A DNA stretch of 64,000 nt from Phormidium tenue FACHB-1052 (GTDB taxonomy: Bacteria; Cyanobacteriota; Cyanobacteriia; Phormidesmidales; Phormidesmidaceae): the NCBI RefSeq assembly GCF_014696675.1, contig NZ_JACJQN010000003.1, positions 186,001-250,000 of the forward strand. Direction: 5' to 3'. The notes under the pieces were generated by a model that saw only the letters and a program-made list of their open reading frames with translations, was not told the origin of the DNA and did no database searches. Positions within the stretch are counted from its first letter, which is position 1. Each line of letters starts with the position of its first letter. Shown piece by piece: positions 44,949 to 55,866 of the stretch. The translations under genes and the position numbers were made by a program.

Positions 44949-45045
44949 GGCGGGTTGCTGACGGGTAATGTCTCATTTTACCGAAGTCTGTATCCACCAA
45001 CCGGCTGTGACCGTCGAGACAGAGACGCAATTTATCCCAGCAATA

Positions 45046-46149
45046 CTAGTTTTCTAGAACCGCCACAATTTGCTCATGGGTAATGTCGCCTGTCACCTTG
45101 GCCGCGCCCAAGCCATCCGGCATGACAAAGCGCACCTGGCCATCCTCCACTTTTTTGTCGCCCTGCAGCAGCGAGAGAATGTCTTTGGCGGCTAGGTGGG
45201 CCGGAATTTGGGTGGGTAGCCCCGCTTTCTCAATTAGTTTTAGCTGCCGCGTTTCCTCAGCGGCAGTCCAGTAGTCGAGGGCGGTGGCGATCTTGCCCAC
45301 CGCTACCATGCCGATCGCCACCGCTTCCCCATGGTTGACACCCCGGTAGTTCATCAGACTTTCGACCGCGTGGCCAATGGTGTGCCCATAGTTGAGAATC
45401 GCCCGCAGCCCGGCTTCCCGCTCATCCTGAGACACCACATCGGCCTTGGCCTGGCACGATCGCGTCAGAATGGTGTGCAGCAGCTCGTCCCCTACGTAGC
45501 GATACTGGTCGAGGCGCGGCGCGGCTTCCAGGGTTTCAAACAGGTCTCTATCCCAGATCACACCGTACTTAATCACCTCTGCCATCCCCGCCCGAAACTC
45601 GCGCACGGGCAGGGTTTTGAGCACTGTGGGGTCGATCATCACCAAACGCGGCTGGTGGAATGCCCCAATCAAGTTTTTGCCGCGAGGATGGTTGACGCCG
45701 GTCTTGCCCCCGATCGAGGCATCGACCATGGCCAGCAGCGAGGTGGGCACCTGCACCACGTTCACCCCCCGCAGCCAGGTGGCGGCGGCAAAGCCCGTCA
45801 TATCGCCCACCACACCGCCCCCCAGGGCCACCATCGCCGACTTGCGCTCTAGGTGAAAGTCGAGGGCCGCGTCGTAAATTTTTTGTAGCGAGCCAGGGGT
45901 TTTGTAGCGTTCCCCAGCGGGTAGCAGACAGGTTTCGACGGCGTAGTCCGCCTGGATGAGTGAGGCTAGGGCGCGATCGCCATACCGCTTAAAAATTGCC
46001 GGATTTGACACCAGCAATAGCTTTTGCCCCGGCTTCACCAGGGGCGACTCACCGCCCTTCAACCAGGTGCCCAGATGGTCGATGCCGTCAGTGGCCACCA
46101 CCACATCGTAGGGGTTGCTCGGCAGCGGCACAGGGATAACGGATTTCAT
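45046..46149 (-). CDS. aroB: 3-dehydroquinate synthase
   Basis: 367 residues, second step of the shikimate pathway. It contains [20 protein letters not shown] (NAD site), [31 protein letters not shown], and [11 protein letters not shown] with the zinc His residues. The length is normal. It lies upstream of hisB, with about 100 bp between. No aro cluster. Confidence 0.97.
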   Translation of the reverse strand: MKSVIPVPLPSNPYDVVVATDGIDHLGTWLKGGESPLVKPGQKLLLVSNPAIFKRYGDRALASLIQADYAVETCLLPAGERYKTPGSLQKIYDAALDFHLERKSAMVALGGGVVGDMTGFAAATWLRGVNVVQVPTSLLAMVDASIGGKTGVNHPRGKNLIGAFHQPRLVMIDPTVLKTLPVREFRAGMAEVIKYGVIWDRDLFETLEAAPRLDQYRYVGDELLHTILTRSCQAKADVVSQDEREAGLRAILNYGHTIGHAVESLMNYRGVNHGEAVAIGMVAVGKIATALDYWTAAEETRQLKLIEKAGLPTQIPAHLAAKDILSLLQGDKKVEDGQVRFVMPDGLGAAKVTGDITHEQIVAVLEN

Positions 46150-46203
46150 AGGGATAGCTAGGGACGGAGGTGTTCTAAAACTTTAGCGTGTAGGGGAGGG
46201 AAG

Positions 46204-46255
46204 TTCTGAGTGCTCAGTTTTGAATTGTGAGTTGTCAATTCAAAACTCAAAACTC
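46204..46255. repeat. AT-rich AGTTTTGAATT repeat, copy 2
   Basis: Contains a perfect 12-bp stem, AGTTTTGAATTG (46216-46227) with CAATTCAAAACT (46236-46247) and an 8-nt loop, followed by CACTCCC simple sequence. It lies upstream of petL. Confidence 0.75.
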
Positions 46256-46342
46256 CATAACCCACTCCCAGACTCCCCACTCCCCCCACACGCTCCCGCC
46301 GTGGTTCAATATAGAGTCGTAACCGTTGTGGAGAGAGAAATT

Positions 46343-46438
46343 ATGGGTGGTGTAGTTGCCTACGTGCTGTTTTTGTCGGTCATGGTGGGTACGGCTATTG
46401 GACTGTACCTGGGTCTCCGGCTCGTGAAGCTGATTTAG
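46343..46438 (+). CDS. petL: cytochrome b6f complex subunit VI (PetL)
   Basis: 31 residues, almost one membrane helix: MGGVVAYVLFLSVMVG then TAIGLYLGLRLVKLI. Length, spacing and the ending R/KxxKLI match PetL, one of the small helices on the rim of cytochrome b6f that stabilises the complex. A GGAGAGAG ribosome site lies just before the ATG. A longer frame from 46220 is open but would cross the repeat and is not expected. The last 44 bases overlap the convergent O-antigen-ligase-like gene. Confidence 0.82.
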   Translation: MGGVVAYVLFLSVMVGTAIGLYLGLRLVKLI

Positions 46439-47693
46439 CGGTCAATGTTAGGTACGCCATGGCCTGAATGCAGCCCAGCAGCAGCCAGCCCAAGATATTG
46501 ATGCGGCCATCGTAAAAGGCCAGATCAAAGATGGCAAAGGCTGCGGTGCCGCCAAAGCCAGTGAGGTAGCCCGCCAGCAGGGCCATGGCGTCAGGGGGAA
46601 GCGAAACTGTCGCCAGGGCAAAGGTGCCCTGCCCCAAGATCCACCCCACTATGCCTGTAAACCCCAGGGCAACCGGAATACCGGCCTCGGCGGCGAGCAT
46701 CAGCCACAGGTTGTGGGCGTGGGGTAAAAAGTCGTCAGCTACCGGAAAGTCAGCCGGGTCGTAGAGCTGCTTAAAGGTGCCCAGCCCCGTGCCGAACCAG
46801 GGGTGGTGCGGAATCATATCAAGGGCTAAGCGCCAGACGCTAAAGCGTAGCGAGACAGTGGCAAAGGCCTCGGGCAGGGTGCGGCCCCCCACGCCCCAGA
46901 TCAGGGCGCTGGCAGTGAGCAGCGCGATCGCCCCCAGCCCAGCCCAAAAAATATAGCGATAGGGCCGCAGCAGCCCCCCAAACAGCAGCAGTTGAACGCC
47001 CGCAATCAGCAGCCCATTGCGCGAGCCCGAGCAGTAAATGCCCACCAGCACTAGGGCCGTGGCAGCGCAAATCCAAACGCTTTTCGCCCGCAGTTCAGGG
47101 CGGTTGAGGTAGTAGGCGCAGAGCCCCAGCCCCAGCCCAAACACAATCACCATGTAGTTAGCCAGGGCGTTGGGGTGGCCAAACATGGCGCTGGCCCGAT
47201 AGCCATAGTTGGTCTGCTCATAGAGCCAGGCCAGCCCAGGATGACTGCCCCAGCGCGCCAGACCGCCGGGCGATCGCAGGTAAAACTCCGCGAGCGCCGT
47301 CAGGTTGACGGGCACCGTCGCCCCCAGTAGCGCCACAGCCCAGTTGTGCAGCGTCGCCCAGGGCTGGCGAAACTGGGGCACAGCAATGGCGATCGCCCCG
47401 TAGAGCACAAAAAACGGCACAAAATTCAGCGCCTGCAGGGCTGACTCCCCTGGGTTTTGGGAAAGCGCTACGCTGACCCCAAGGCCTAGGGCCAGCCAGA
47501 GCCAGCCCTGGGTGTAGAGCAATCGCCCAATCGCCCGCCAGCCCTGGAACAGATTGACCAGCAAAAACCAGACCAACCCCGCGATCGCCCCATAGACGAT
47601 GTAGGGCAACGCCACCAAGCTGCCCAAAACCAACCGTTCTTGGGCTATGCTACCGGCCTCAGCCCCTTTTAACCTAGTAGGCTCCATCGCCAA
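46395..47693 (-). CDS. O-antigen ligase/polymerase-like membrane protein
   Basis: 432 residues with about 12 membrane helices. The segment MFGHPNALANYMVIVFGLGLGL followed by YCSGSRNGLLIAG, and the periplasmic-loop HNLWLMLAAEAGIP, are typical of the Wzy/WaaL superfamily that joins polysaccharide repeat units or attaches them to a lipid. The start overlaps the sugar-transferase stop by up to 20 bp, so it is likely in one operon with it. Its 3' end overlaps petL on the other strand. Confidence 0.85.
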   Translation of the reverse strand: MAMEPTRLKGAEAGSIAQERLVLGSLVALPYIVYGAIAGLVWFLLVNLFQGWRAIGRLLYTQGWLWLALGLGVSVALSQNPGESALQALNFVPFFVLYGAIAIAVPQFRQPWATLHNWAVALLGATVPVNLTALAEFYLRSPGGLARWGSHPGLAWLYEQTNYGYRASAMFGHPNALANYMVIVFGLGLGLCAYYLNRPELRAKSVWICAATALVLVGIYCSGSRNGLLIAGVQLLLFGGLLRPYRYIFWAGLGAIALLTASALIWGVGGRTLPEAFATVSLRFSVWRLALDMIPHHPWFGTGLGTFKQLYDPADFPVADDFLPHAHNLWLMLAAEAGIPVALGFTGIVGWILGQGTFALATVSLPPDAMALLAGYLTGFGGTAAFAIFDLAFYDGRINILGWLLLGCIQAMAYLTLTAKSASRAGDPGTVQ

Positions 47694-49131
47694 TTACAAC
47701 CACCCACACTGTTCTCAGCAGAATATAGACATCTAACCAGACCGACCAGTTTCTCACGTAGTAGGCATCCAGGTTGACCCGCTCCTCGTAGGACACATTG
47801 TTGCGCCCCGACACCTGCCATAGCCCCGTCAGGCCCGGCAGCACCTTCGTGTAAAGGCTGTACTTGTCGGCATAGCGAACAATTTCCTCCGTCACGATCG
47901 GGCGCGGGCCAACCAGGCTCATCTCACCCCGGAGCACATTCCATAGCTGGGGCAGCTCATCGAGGCTGGTGCGGCGCAAAAACCGGCCCACGCGGGTAAT
48001 GCGTGGGTCGTAGCGCAGCTTGTGGTCACGCTCCCACTGCTCTCGCAGTTCAGGGTTTTCGTCTAGGTAGCGATCGAGCACCTGCGCAGCGTGGGGCACC
48101 ATCGAGCGAAACTTCCACGCAGTGAAGGGCGCGCTATTTTGCCCCAGGCGAGGCTGTCCGTAGAAAAGCGGCCCCCGCGAATCGAGCTTGACCAAGACCG
48201 CAATCACCACCAGCACTGGCAGCAAACACAGGCCGATAATCAGGGTCAAGACCAAATCCAGCAGGGTTTTGATCAGGCGCGGCCCCGGCAGCAGCAGCTG
48301 TTGACGAATTTCTAGGCCCAAAATGCCGCCCAGGTCTTTTGAGCTAACCCACAGGCTGGCCACCCCAAACAGGTCAGGAATCATCAACAGATGGGGAAAG
48401 GTGCGACCATACAGCTCCAGCACCCGCAGCAGCTTTTCTCGCTGCACCCCAGGCATGGCCACAATGGCGTAGTGAATATCGTGGCGGAGAGCCAGGTGGG
48501 GCGCGGCTGACAGAGGCCCGACAATGGGCACGCCGCACAAACTGCCCTCATGCGCCCGGCTGTCATCCAGCACGGCTACGGGTTTGAGGCCAAACTCAGG
48601 CTGATTTTTCAGAGTTTGAATCACCAGCTCGCCGGTGCGCCCACCCCCCAAAATGAGCACTTGGTAGCCCCACCAGGGGTAGCGAGCAAACCACTGCTTC
48701 ACCATCAGCCGCCCGGTCAGCACCGTCAGCAACGACAGCAGCCAGGCCAGCAAAAACACTCCGCGCGAGTAGGTTTCACTCTCACGGGTAAGAAAGAGCC
48801 CCGCCGCTAGCACCAGATAGGTAAAGGTAGTCGAAAGACAAATACGCCGTAGCTCATCTACCGGGCTGAGACCTACTGCGGGGTAAAGCCCAGCTACCGC
48901 ATAGGCCAACAAAAATACGCCTAATATCGGCCACAGCTGGCCATACAGACTGGGCAGATACTGTCCGCCAAAGGCCAACCGTAAGTGAACCCCAGCACTT
49001 CCAGCCAAGGCTAGGGCCAGCAAATCAGACAGACTGAGGAGGGCAACCATCGGCAAGGAGCGGGTTGACATCCTCAAGGACAACATTACTGGATGAACCG
49101 TACGCTCAAGAGGAAACATAAATTTCCCCAC
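47674..49131 (-). CDS. polyprenyl-phosphate sugar-1-phosphate transferase (WbaP-like)
   Basis: 485 residues. An N-terminal membrane region (four or five helices), a Rossmann-like middle ([35 protein letters not shown]), then the catalytic domain typical of the WbaP/WcaJ family: [78 protein letters not shown]. It starts repeat-unit assembly by placing a sugar phosphate on undecaprenyl phosphate. It sits between GT4 and polymerase genes. Confidence 0.93.
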   Translation of the reverse strand: MGKFMFPLERTVHPVMLSLRMSTRSLPMVALLSLSDLLALALAGSAGVHLRLAFGGQYLPSLYGQLWPILGVFLLAYAVAGLYPAVGLSPVDELRRICLSTTFTYLVLAAGLFLTRESETYSRGVFLLAWLLSLLTVLTGRLMVKQWFARYPWWGYQVLILGGGRTGELVIQTLKNQPEFGLKPVAVLDDSRAHEGSLCGVPIVGPLSAAPHLALRHDIHYAIVAMPGVQREKLLRVLELYGRTFPHLLMIPDLFGVASLWVSSKDLGGILGLEIRQQLLLPGPRLIKTLLDLVLTLIIGLCLLPVLVVIAVLVKLDSRGPLFYGQPRLGQNSAPFTAWKFRSMVPHAAQVLDRYLDENPELREQWERDHKLRYDPRITRVGRFLRRTSLDELPQLWNVLRGEMSLVGPRPIVTEEIVRYADKYSLYTKVLPGLTGLWQVSGRNNVSYEERVNLDAYYVRNWSVWLDVYILLRTVWVVVIGDGAY

Positions 49132-49149
49132 ACTCCTAAAACACCGACA

Positions 49150-50298
49150 CTACTCTAATTCATTGCCCTGCTGAAATTTCAGCCACTTATGGGCCAAATA
49201 GGTCGTCAATTCCTGGCGAAATCTTGCTTCAGAGAAAGTTTCGGCATGGTGACGAATGGCTTCGGCCCCCAACTCGACCCCGTGCTGGGCAAAATGCTGC
49301 ACGGCCTGCACCAGATGATCGACGGTTTGCTGGCTAAACAGTATCCCAGTTTTCCCCGGTCGTACGGTTTCGGCACAGCCGCCCTGACCATAGGCAATCA
49401 CCGGTGCCCCCGCCGCCTGGGCTTCGACCACGGTGATACCAAAGTCCTCCTCTGCCGGAAAAATAAAACCTCGACAACGCGCCATATGATCTGACACCAC
49501 CGCATCTGTGGGGTTCCGCAAAAAGGCGATGTTGGGTTTGGCCGATCGCTGTAGCTCGGCCAGGGCTGGCCCGTCGCCAATCACCACCAGGGGCAGCCCG
49601 AGGCGGTTAAAGGCCGCCACCGTCAGATCGACCCGTTTATAGGGCACACAGCGCGACACCGTGAGATAGAAGTCGTCGCGAGGCTGCTGCCAGCAGAAGC
49701 GATCGACCGCTACGGGTGGGTAGATCACGGTGGCGGGGCGGCGGTAGGTTTTCCAGATGCGGCGGGCGACGTAGCGAGAGTTGGCCACAAAGCAGTCAAC
49801 CCGGTGGGCAGCAGCGAGATCCCACAGGCGCAGGTAGTGCAAAATCAGCCGGGTGAGGGCGCTTTTTGCCCCCCGCGTCAGCCCCGCCTGCTGGAGATAC
49901 TGGTGCTGCAAATCCCAGGCGTAGCGAATGGGGGTGTGCACGTAGCTGACGTGGAGCTGGTGGGGGCGGGTGAGAACCCCCTTGGCCACAGCGTGGTTGC
50001 TAGAGAGCACCAGGTCGTAATCTGAGAGGTCGAACTGCTCCACCGCCAGGGGCATCAGCGGTAAATATTGGCGAAAGTGCCGTCGCGCCCCCGGCAGGTT
50101 TTGCAAAAACGAGGTCTGCACCCGCGTCCCTGGCGGAATCAGCGAGATGGCCTCGGGTTCTAAGAACTGCACCAGGCTGAAGACATCCGCCTGAGGACAC
50201 ACCGCCAGCATTTGCTCAACGACTTTTTCTGACCCAGCCCGGCTGACGAGCCACTCGTGCACGATCGCCACAGCGGCAGGTAAAGTTTCAGAAGTCAT
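49150..50298 (-). CDS. family 4 glycosyltransferase (WbaZ/mannosyltransferase-like)
   Basis: 382 residues. GT-B fold: an N-terminal acceptor part ([39 protein letters not shown]) and a C-terminal donor part ([69 protein letters not shown]) with the EX7E motif. It adds a hexose, often mannose, in polysaccharide repeat-unit synthesis. First of three co-directional genes of the block. Confidence 0.92.
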   Translation of the reverse strand: MTSETLPAAVAIVHEWLVSRAGSEKVVEQMLAVCPQADVFSLVQFLEPEAISLIPPGTRVQTSFLQNLPGARRHFRQYLPLMPLAVEQFDLSDYDLVLSSNHAVAKGVLTRPHQLHVSYVHTPIRYAWDLQHQYLQQAGLTRGAKSALTRLILHYLRLWDLAAAHRVDCFVANSRYVARRIWKTYRRPATVIYPPVAVDRFCWQQPRDDFYLTVSRCVPYKRVDLTVAAFNRLGLPLVVIGDGPALAELQRSAKPNIAFLRNPTDAVVSDHMARCRGFIFPAEEDFGITVVEAQAAGAPVIAYGQGGCAETVRPGKTGILFSQQTVDHLVQAVQHFAQHGVELGAEAIRHHAETFSEARFRQELTTYLAHKWLKFQQGNELE

Positions 50299-50438
50299 TC
50301 AACGTGGGGGTAAGGGAATTGGTTGGGGGCGATCGCCGCGATTTCTCGCCCTGATTGATCAGGGCAAGCACCGCAGTGCCCCAGGGCCGAACCGCTGGAG
50401 CCAAACAGTACCTGCGGCTGTGCTTCGTCAAGCCTCGA

Positions 50439-50669
50439 TCACAGTCCGGCAGACTTTTCGAGGTTCAGTTCCCCAGCGGCGACCTTGTCGCTGACCAGCC
50501 GTCGCACTAGCTCCAGTTCCTCAAAGGTGACTTTGCCATCGGCCCGCATAGTGGCAGTAATGACGTCGCGCTCGGTCTGGGTGAGCACGCCATCGGCGAT
50601 CGCCTGCTCAATGATCTGCCGCAGGGTGTCTAGCTCCTGTCGTTCTTCTGCGCTGAGTTCTGTGGCCAT
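50439..50669 (-). CDS. small helical protein, TerB-like tail
   Basis: 76 residues, acidic and all-helical: ELDTLRQIIEQAIADGVLTQTERDVITATMRADGKVTFEELELVRRLVSDKVAAGEL. The DGVLTQTERD and ADGKVTFEEL units look like two helix-loop-helix (EF-hand or TerB-like) motifs. Function unknown. A GCCCTGATTGATCAGGGC hairpin (50348-50365) lies 70 bp past its stop and may end the transcript. Confidence 0.65.
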   Translation of the reverse strand: MATELSAEERQELDTLRQIIEQAIADGVLTQTERDVITATMRADGKVTFEELELVRRLVSDKVAAGELNLEKSAGL

Positions 50670-50732
50670 GGGAGTGCTCCTTGAGCAGCAGCTTCACGTT
50701 CCAATCTTATCAGCACCCACCCACCTACTCAC

Positions 50733-51536
50733 CTACTGACAAGTCGCACTCCCCTCAATCCCCGTGTAGTTCAAGCTCACCTGAGACCCGCTGCGGGGGT
50801 TGCCGCCGGAGAGGTCGGTGAGCGCCACCGGGTAGCTGCCACCGGCAGGTGGGCTGGCGCTGCCCTGGTAGAGAGGCTGCCCGGCGTTGCTGCTGCCCTG
50901 GCGGCTGAGGGTGGCATCGAAGGTGTTTCTGGTTTCTAAATTGACGAAGCGCACCAGGTGAAAGCCGTTGGCGTCATAAAAGGCGGTGACGGCCATGCCT
51001 TCCATCGTGCCTTCGCAGGTGTCGCTCTGGCTGGCTCGATCTGACAGGGGGGTGGCCCGCCCTTCGGTATTGATAAAGTCGCCGCGAATCCAGCCCTCGG
51101 CCCCAGACTGGTCAAATTTGACGAAGTACCAGGTGCCGTCGCTGGCCTCGGTCGATCGCAGCAGCATCACGGGGTCGCCCACAACGCCGTAGCCCCGGCT
51201 ATCAGCGCTGGTAGTGGGCTGCGATCGCAGATTGATCTGAGACCCGGGCTGACTGGCGATCAGCTGCGCCGCCTGGGGTGGGTTGACTGCTTGCCCCGTG
51301 CCGCCAACCCCAGGTTCCGGCGGGTTGGGGGTTGGCGTAGTCCCAGTTTCGGGGTCTGTTCCTGGGGCTGGCTCAGTGGGGTCTACCACCGCTGGCTGCT
51401 CCTCGGTTTGTGCCTCGGGATTAGTGGGCATCACTACGGTGGGATCATTGCGCCGTCCGAGGGCGACGGCGATCGCGGCCACCGCGACGAAAACACTACA
51501 GAGCGCCACTGCCATCCATACTTTGGCCTTTGTCAT
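50733..51536 (-). CDS. membrane-anchored SH3-domain protein
   Basis: About 267 residues if begun at the ATG coding MTKAKVWMAV; the longer upstream frame has no signal. It has one N-terminal helix (VWMAVALCSVFVAVAAIAVAL), a Pro/Thr/Glu-rich linker, a bacterial SH3 domain (INLRSQPTTSADSRGYGVVGDPVMLLRS...TWYFVKFDQSGAEGWIRGDFI) and a C-terminal beta domain with two Cys. SH3b proteins often bind cell-wall peptides. Function unknown. Confidence 0.78.
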   Translation of the reverse strand: MTKAKVWMAVALCSVFVAVAAIAVALGRRNDPTVVMPTNPEAQTEEQPAVVDPTEPAPGTDPETGTTPTPNPPEPGVGGTGQAVNPPQAAQLIASQPGSQINLRSQPTTSADSRGYGVVGDPVMLLRSTEASDGTWYFVKFDQSGAEGWIRGDFINTEGRATPLSDRASQSDTCEGTMEGMAVTAFYDANGFHLVRFVNLETRNTFDATLSRQGSSNAGQPLYQGSASPPAGGSYPVALTDLSGGNPRSGSQVSLNYTGIEGSATCQ

Positions 51537-51642
51537 CGCTATGCCCTTCAGGAAACCCAGAGATCTAGCATAGCGTTTGCCCCCAGGGGCTTCTGACTTT
51601 GAAGGTTTAGATTTTAGATTGTCACATCCACTGGCCCCTGAC

Positions 51643-52341
51643 CTACTGCCTGCGTTTGCCATTCACGCCTTGCCCAAATGCGATCACGGCAGACTCCGCT
51701 ATCACGTAGGCCGTCTCCCCCGCCGCCAGCGCAATGTCATAGCCGCCGGTAAACTCCCCGAAAGAAGGCAAGGTGAGACGGTTTTGCCGAGGCTGCCAGT
51801 GAAAGCAGGGCAGACGCAGGCGATCGCCCCCCATCTTCAGCCGAAAGCAGGGATGGATGTGGCCACAGATATTCAGCCGAGTGGAGTCGACATCGGGCTC
51901 ATGGCTGAAAAGAACGCCCCCGACCTCCACCGCCTCCACAAAGCACTCCACCGAGAGTTGGGTCAGAGTGTCTTGCAGGGGGCGATCGTGATTCCCCAAG
52001 ATTAGGTGGGCGCTGACTTGAGTTTGGTGCAAGAACCTCAGCCAGGCGTCGATTACCTCATCGGCCATGCCCTCGCGCCCGTGAAACAGGTCGCCCAAGA
52101 TCCATAGCGCCTCCGGCTGATATTGGGCGCACAGTTCTTCCAGCCGTCGGAGCGTGCCTTGGTTGACCTGGCTAGACACCGGCAGCCCATGGTGCTGAAA
52201 GGTCTCCGCCTTACCCAGGTGGACATCCGACACCAGCAGCAGCTTCAGCGGCTCCACAAAAACCGCCCGCTCGGGCAGCAGCCGCAGCTGAATCTGGCCC
52301 ACAGTCAAAGACTCTGTAGCGATAAGGGGCAGCGCCATCAA
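51643..52341 (-). CDS. pdeM: PdeM-like metallophosphoesterase
   Basis: 232 residues. It contains LLVSDVHLGKAETFQHHG, LGDLFHGREG, LGNHDR, SHEP and NICGHIHPCFRL, the metal ligands of the calcineurin-like fold in the form found in PdeM, the so-called ligase-associated DNA-damage endonuclease/phosphoesterase. Relatives are usually encoded beside DNA ligase, Lhr-like helicase and an exonuclease; none is here. Confidence 0.82.
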   Translation of the reverse strand: MMALPLIATESLTVGQIQLRLLPERAVFVEPLKLLLVSDVHLGKAETFQHHGLPVSSQVNQGTLRRLEELCAQYQPEALWILGDLFHGREGMADEVIDAWLRFLHQTQVSAHLILGNHDRPLQDTLTQLSVECFVEAVEVGGVLFSHEPDVDSTRLNICGHIHPCFRLKMGGDRLRLPCFHWQPRQNRLTLPSFGEFTGGYDIALAAGETAYVIAESAVIAFGQGVNGKRRQ

Positions 52342-52433
52342 CCACTCAATTCAACCCAATGGATGTCACTGTAAAGGATTTAGCCCCCCTTGGCGCGATT
52401 GTCTGGGCTGCAATCCATTGATTCTGCCAACCC

Positions 52434-53768
52434 TTATCTGGCCAGCAGGGTCATGATCTTCGCCACCATGGCCAGACTCTCCTCGTAGAGCACATCCTCG
52501 CCCCAGCGCTGGAGCTGCTGCCCCAGCATAAAGTCGGCTTTCTGATCAGAGAGAGCCGTAACCTGCTCTACCTGACAGGCTTGGGCACCGCCCCCGGCTT
52601 CCATTCGCATGCAGCCCGTGGTCTCAGAGCACAGAATCGTGCAGCAGTTAGCATTTCTGTCGGTGGAGGCCAGCCGTAGCCCGGTCAAGTCGCCCACCAC
52701 TTCCCCCGAGTCCGCCACCGGAATGCCCGCCAGCTCGGCCTCAATGTCTAGGCCGTTGGTACCTTTAAAGTAAATTTTCTTGATGTTGTAGATGCCACCT
52801 TCTTCAACATAATTAATCGGCTGCCAGCCCAGTCGGCTAGCAAACCAGCCGAGATACAGCAGCGCTTGAGCCGCGTTGCCCTGCTCATAGTCAATGCTGA
52901 TGCGGTCTACATCCACCAGCGACTCACGCCGCTCAGGGGGATCAAAGGCGGCGGCAGTCAGCTCCTGCCAAGGAGCCAAGCGGTGCCAGTTGAGGTCAGC
53001 AATATAGGTATCTGTTTCGATCAGCTCCTGCATTTTTTGCAGCTCGGCCTCAGCATCGCTAAAATAGCTCGAATCAACAATGATGCAGTTGCTGGACTTG
53101 GCCAAGTTTTGAAAGATTAGCTGCTCAGGGCTGGGGGTAGCCTTCCACCACACAAACTTGGGCAACTCCGGCAAAATCAGCGAGGCAATCAGGTCGCTGA
53201 CGCGCCCCAGGGCCGCTTTGGTGCCCCGCAGGTTGATGTACTCACAGCACACCAGATTGCCGGTTCCTTTTTTTTGCACCGGGCAGTACACCGAAACCTG
53301 GGCCGTGACCCCCGTATCTTCCCCAAACGTGGGGCAAAGGCTAATAATGCGGCAGGGGTTGTGGGCCGAAATTGACTCGCTGAGGCTGAACCCCCGCTGG
53401 TCGAGGTTGGAGTACTGCTTTTGGGCCTCGGAAAGCTGGGCATACTCCTGCCGCAGGCGAGCCAGGGTAGGAGGGTCAACCCGGCCCGTCACCCGCAGAT
53501 CGTAGGCCATCTGAGCTTGGCGAATGGCCTCGCGGGTCTGGCTGCCGTGGCTGCTATCAATGAAACCAGTGTAAAAGCCCAGGGCCGCCAAGATCTGCTG
53601 TACCTCTTCGGGCTCGTAGATCACCATGGTGAAGGTGGTGGCCCGAGTCGCCATGGGCGCGGTCATGCCTGAATCTTGCTGACGCCAAATACTGTGCAGC
53701 TCTGACTCGATCTCATCCAGGGAAATATCCTTGGGCTTTTGTAGGGCAACGATGGGAGTCGTAGTCAT
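52434..53768 (-). CDS. opcA: glucose-6-phosphate dehydrogenase assembly protein OpcA
   Basis: 444 residues. OpcA binds G6PDH and activates it, in a redox-sensitive way through thioredoxin. An N-terminal segment (VQQILAALGFYTGFIDSSHGSQTREAIRQAQMAYDLRVTGRVDPPTLARL) resembles a peptidoglycan-binding-like helical fold. The body has conserved OpcA sequence (HNPCRIISLCP, VCCEYINLRGTKAALGRVSDLIASLILPELPKFVWWKATPS, ADLNWHRLAPWQELTAAAFDPPE) and several Cys. It lies downstream of zwf, 220 bp away, separated by repeats. Confidence 0.95.
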   Translation of the reverse strand: MTTTPIVALQKPKDISLDEIESELHSIWRQQDSGMTAPMATRATTFTMVIYEPEEVQQILAALGFYTGFIDSSHGSQTREAIRQAQMAYDLRVTGRVDPPTLARLRQEYAQLSEAQKQYSNLDQRGFSLSESISAHNPCRIISLCPTFGEDTGVTAQVSVYCPVQKKGTGNLVCCEYINLRGTKAALGRVSDLIASLILPELPKFVWWKATPSPEQLIFQNLAKSSNCIIVDSSYFSDAEAELQKMQELIETDTYIADLNWHRLAPWQELTAAAFDPPERRESLVDVDRISIDYEQGNAAQALLYLGWFASRLGWQPINYVEEGGIYNIKKIYFKGTNGLDIEAELAGIPVADSGEVVGDLTGLRLASTDRNANCCTILCSETTGCMRMEAGGGAQACQVEQVTALSDQKADFMLGQQLQRWGEDVLYEESLAMVAKIMTLLAR

Positions 53769-53792
53769 AGGAAGGTTGGGGGTAAAGGGGAA

Positions 53793-53985
53793 TTGGGAGT
53801 TTTTAGTTTTGAGTGCTTAGTTTTTAGTTTTGAGTTGGGGAATTGGGGCTTAGGCGACTGGTGGAAAACTCTATCTAATGGTGGGCAGTGCCCACCCTAC
53901 GGTGGCGACAGTCGCCGGATAAAGCGGGAATTTTATTTTCTAAGAATCTCCTTAACTCAAAACTCAAAACTTAAAATTCAAAACT
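53793..53985. repeat. AT-rich repeat cluster between zwf and opcA
   Basis: Copies of AGTTTTGAGTxxTTAGTTTTTAGTTTTGAGTT at the left end and inverted copies AACTCAAAACTCAAAACTTAAAATTCAAAACT at the right end surround one copy of the GGTGGGCA palindrome. The ends could pair as a long hairpin. It may uncouple zwf and opcA expression. Confidence 0.75.
53880..53900. repeat. dispersed palindromic repeat, copy 3
   Basis: Same 21-bp core as at 16811, 37292 and 62775. It lies between zwf and opcA inside the AT-rich repeat cluster. Confidence 0.85.
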
Positions 53986-53988
53986 GGG

Positions 53989-55518
<1,530 letters not shown>

Positions 55519-55866
55519 AAGCGTGGGGAGTAGACGTTAGTAATGACGCGCTGACAGGGCTGGTACTGGCTGAATTGGCGATCGCAGCAGCCACCGACAA
55601 ATAACAGAAATAGAAATCTATATTGACAGCAGATTTTACAAATCTGGTGAGACTATAGACGGTCTTAATTAACCCCTCGGGAAAGGTATTAAATAAGACG
55701 AATTGGCGGTTCAGGCCGTAGCCCTGGCTACCGGTTTAGCTTTACCCAATCAGTTTAAACGGGGTTTAACGGGACGGAGCGATTCTGATCTAGAGAGGCA
55801 TTCCCTCGGGACACTTCACGAACGCCAACGCCCCAGGTGAGCTATCAACCCGCCCCTTACCCAGCT
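55519..55866. other. zwf leader region
   Basis: About 350 bp between fbp and zwf. It contains a hairpin CAGATTT-TAC-AAATCTG (55630-55646) and an NtcA-like site (55718-55731) about 200 bp upstream of zwf. No gene. Its length suggests zwf has its own promoter in addition to read-through from fbp. Confidence 0.5.
55688..55731 (-). promoter_or_regulatory. candidate NtcA-type promoter of zwf
   Basis: GTA-N8-TAC (55718-55731) matches the NtcA-box consensus. On the minus strand, 24 bases further on, TTTAAT (55693-55688) fits a -10 element with five of six matches to TATAAT. This is the geometry of NtcA-activated promoters, about 170 bp before the zwf ATG. The box has only six fixed bases, so chance is possible. 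Confidence 0.4.
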
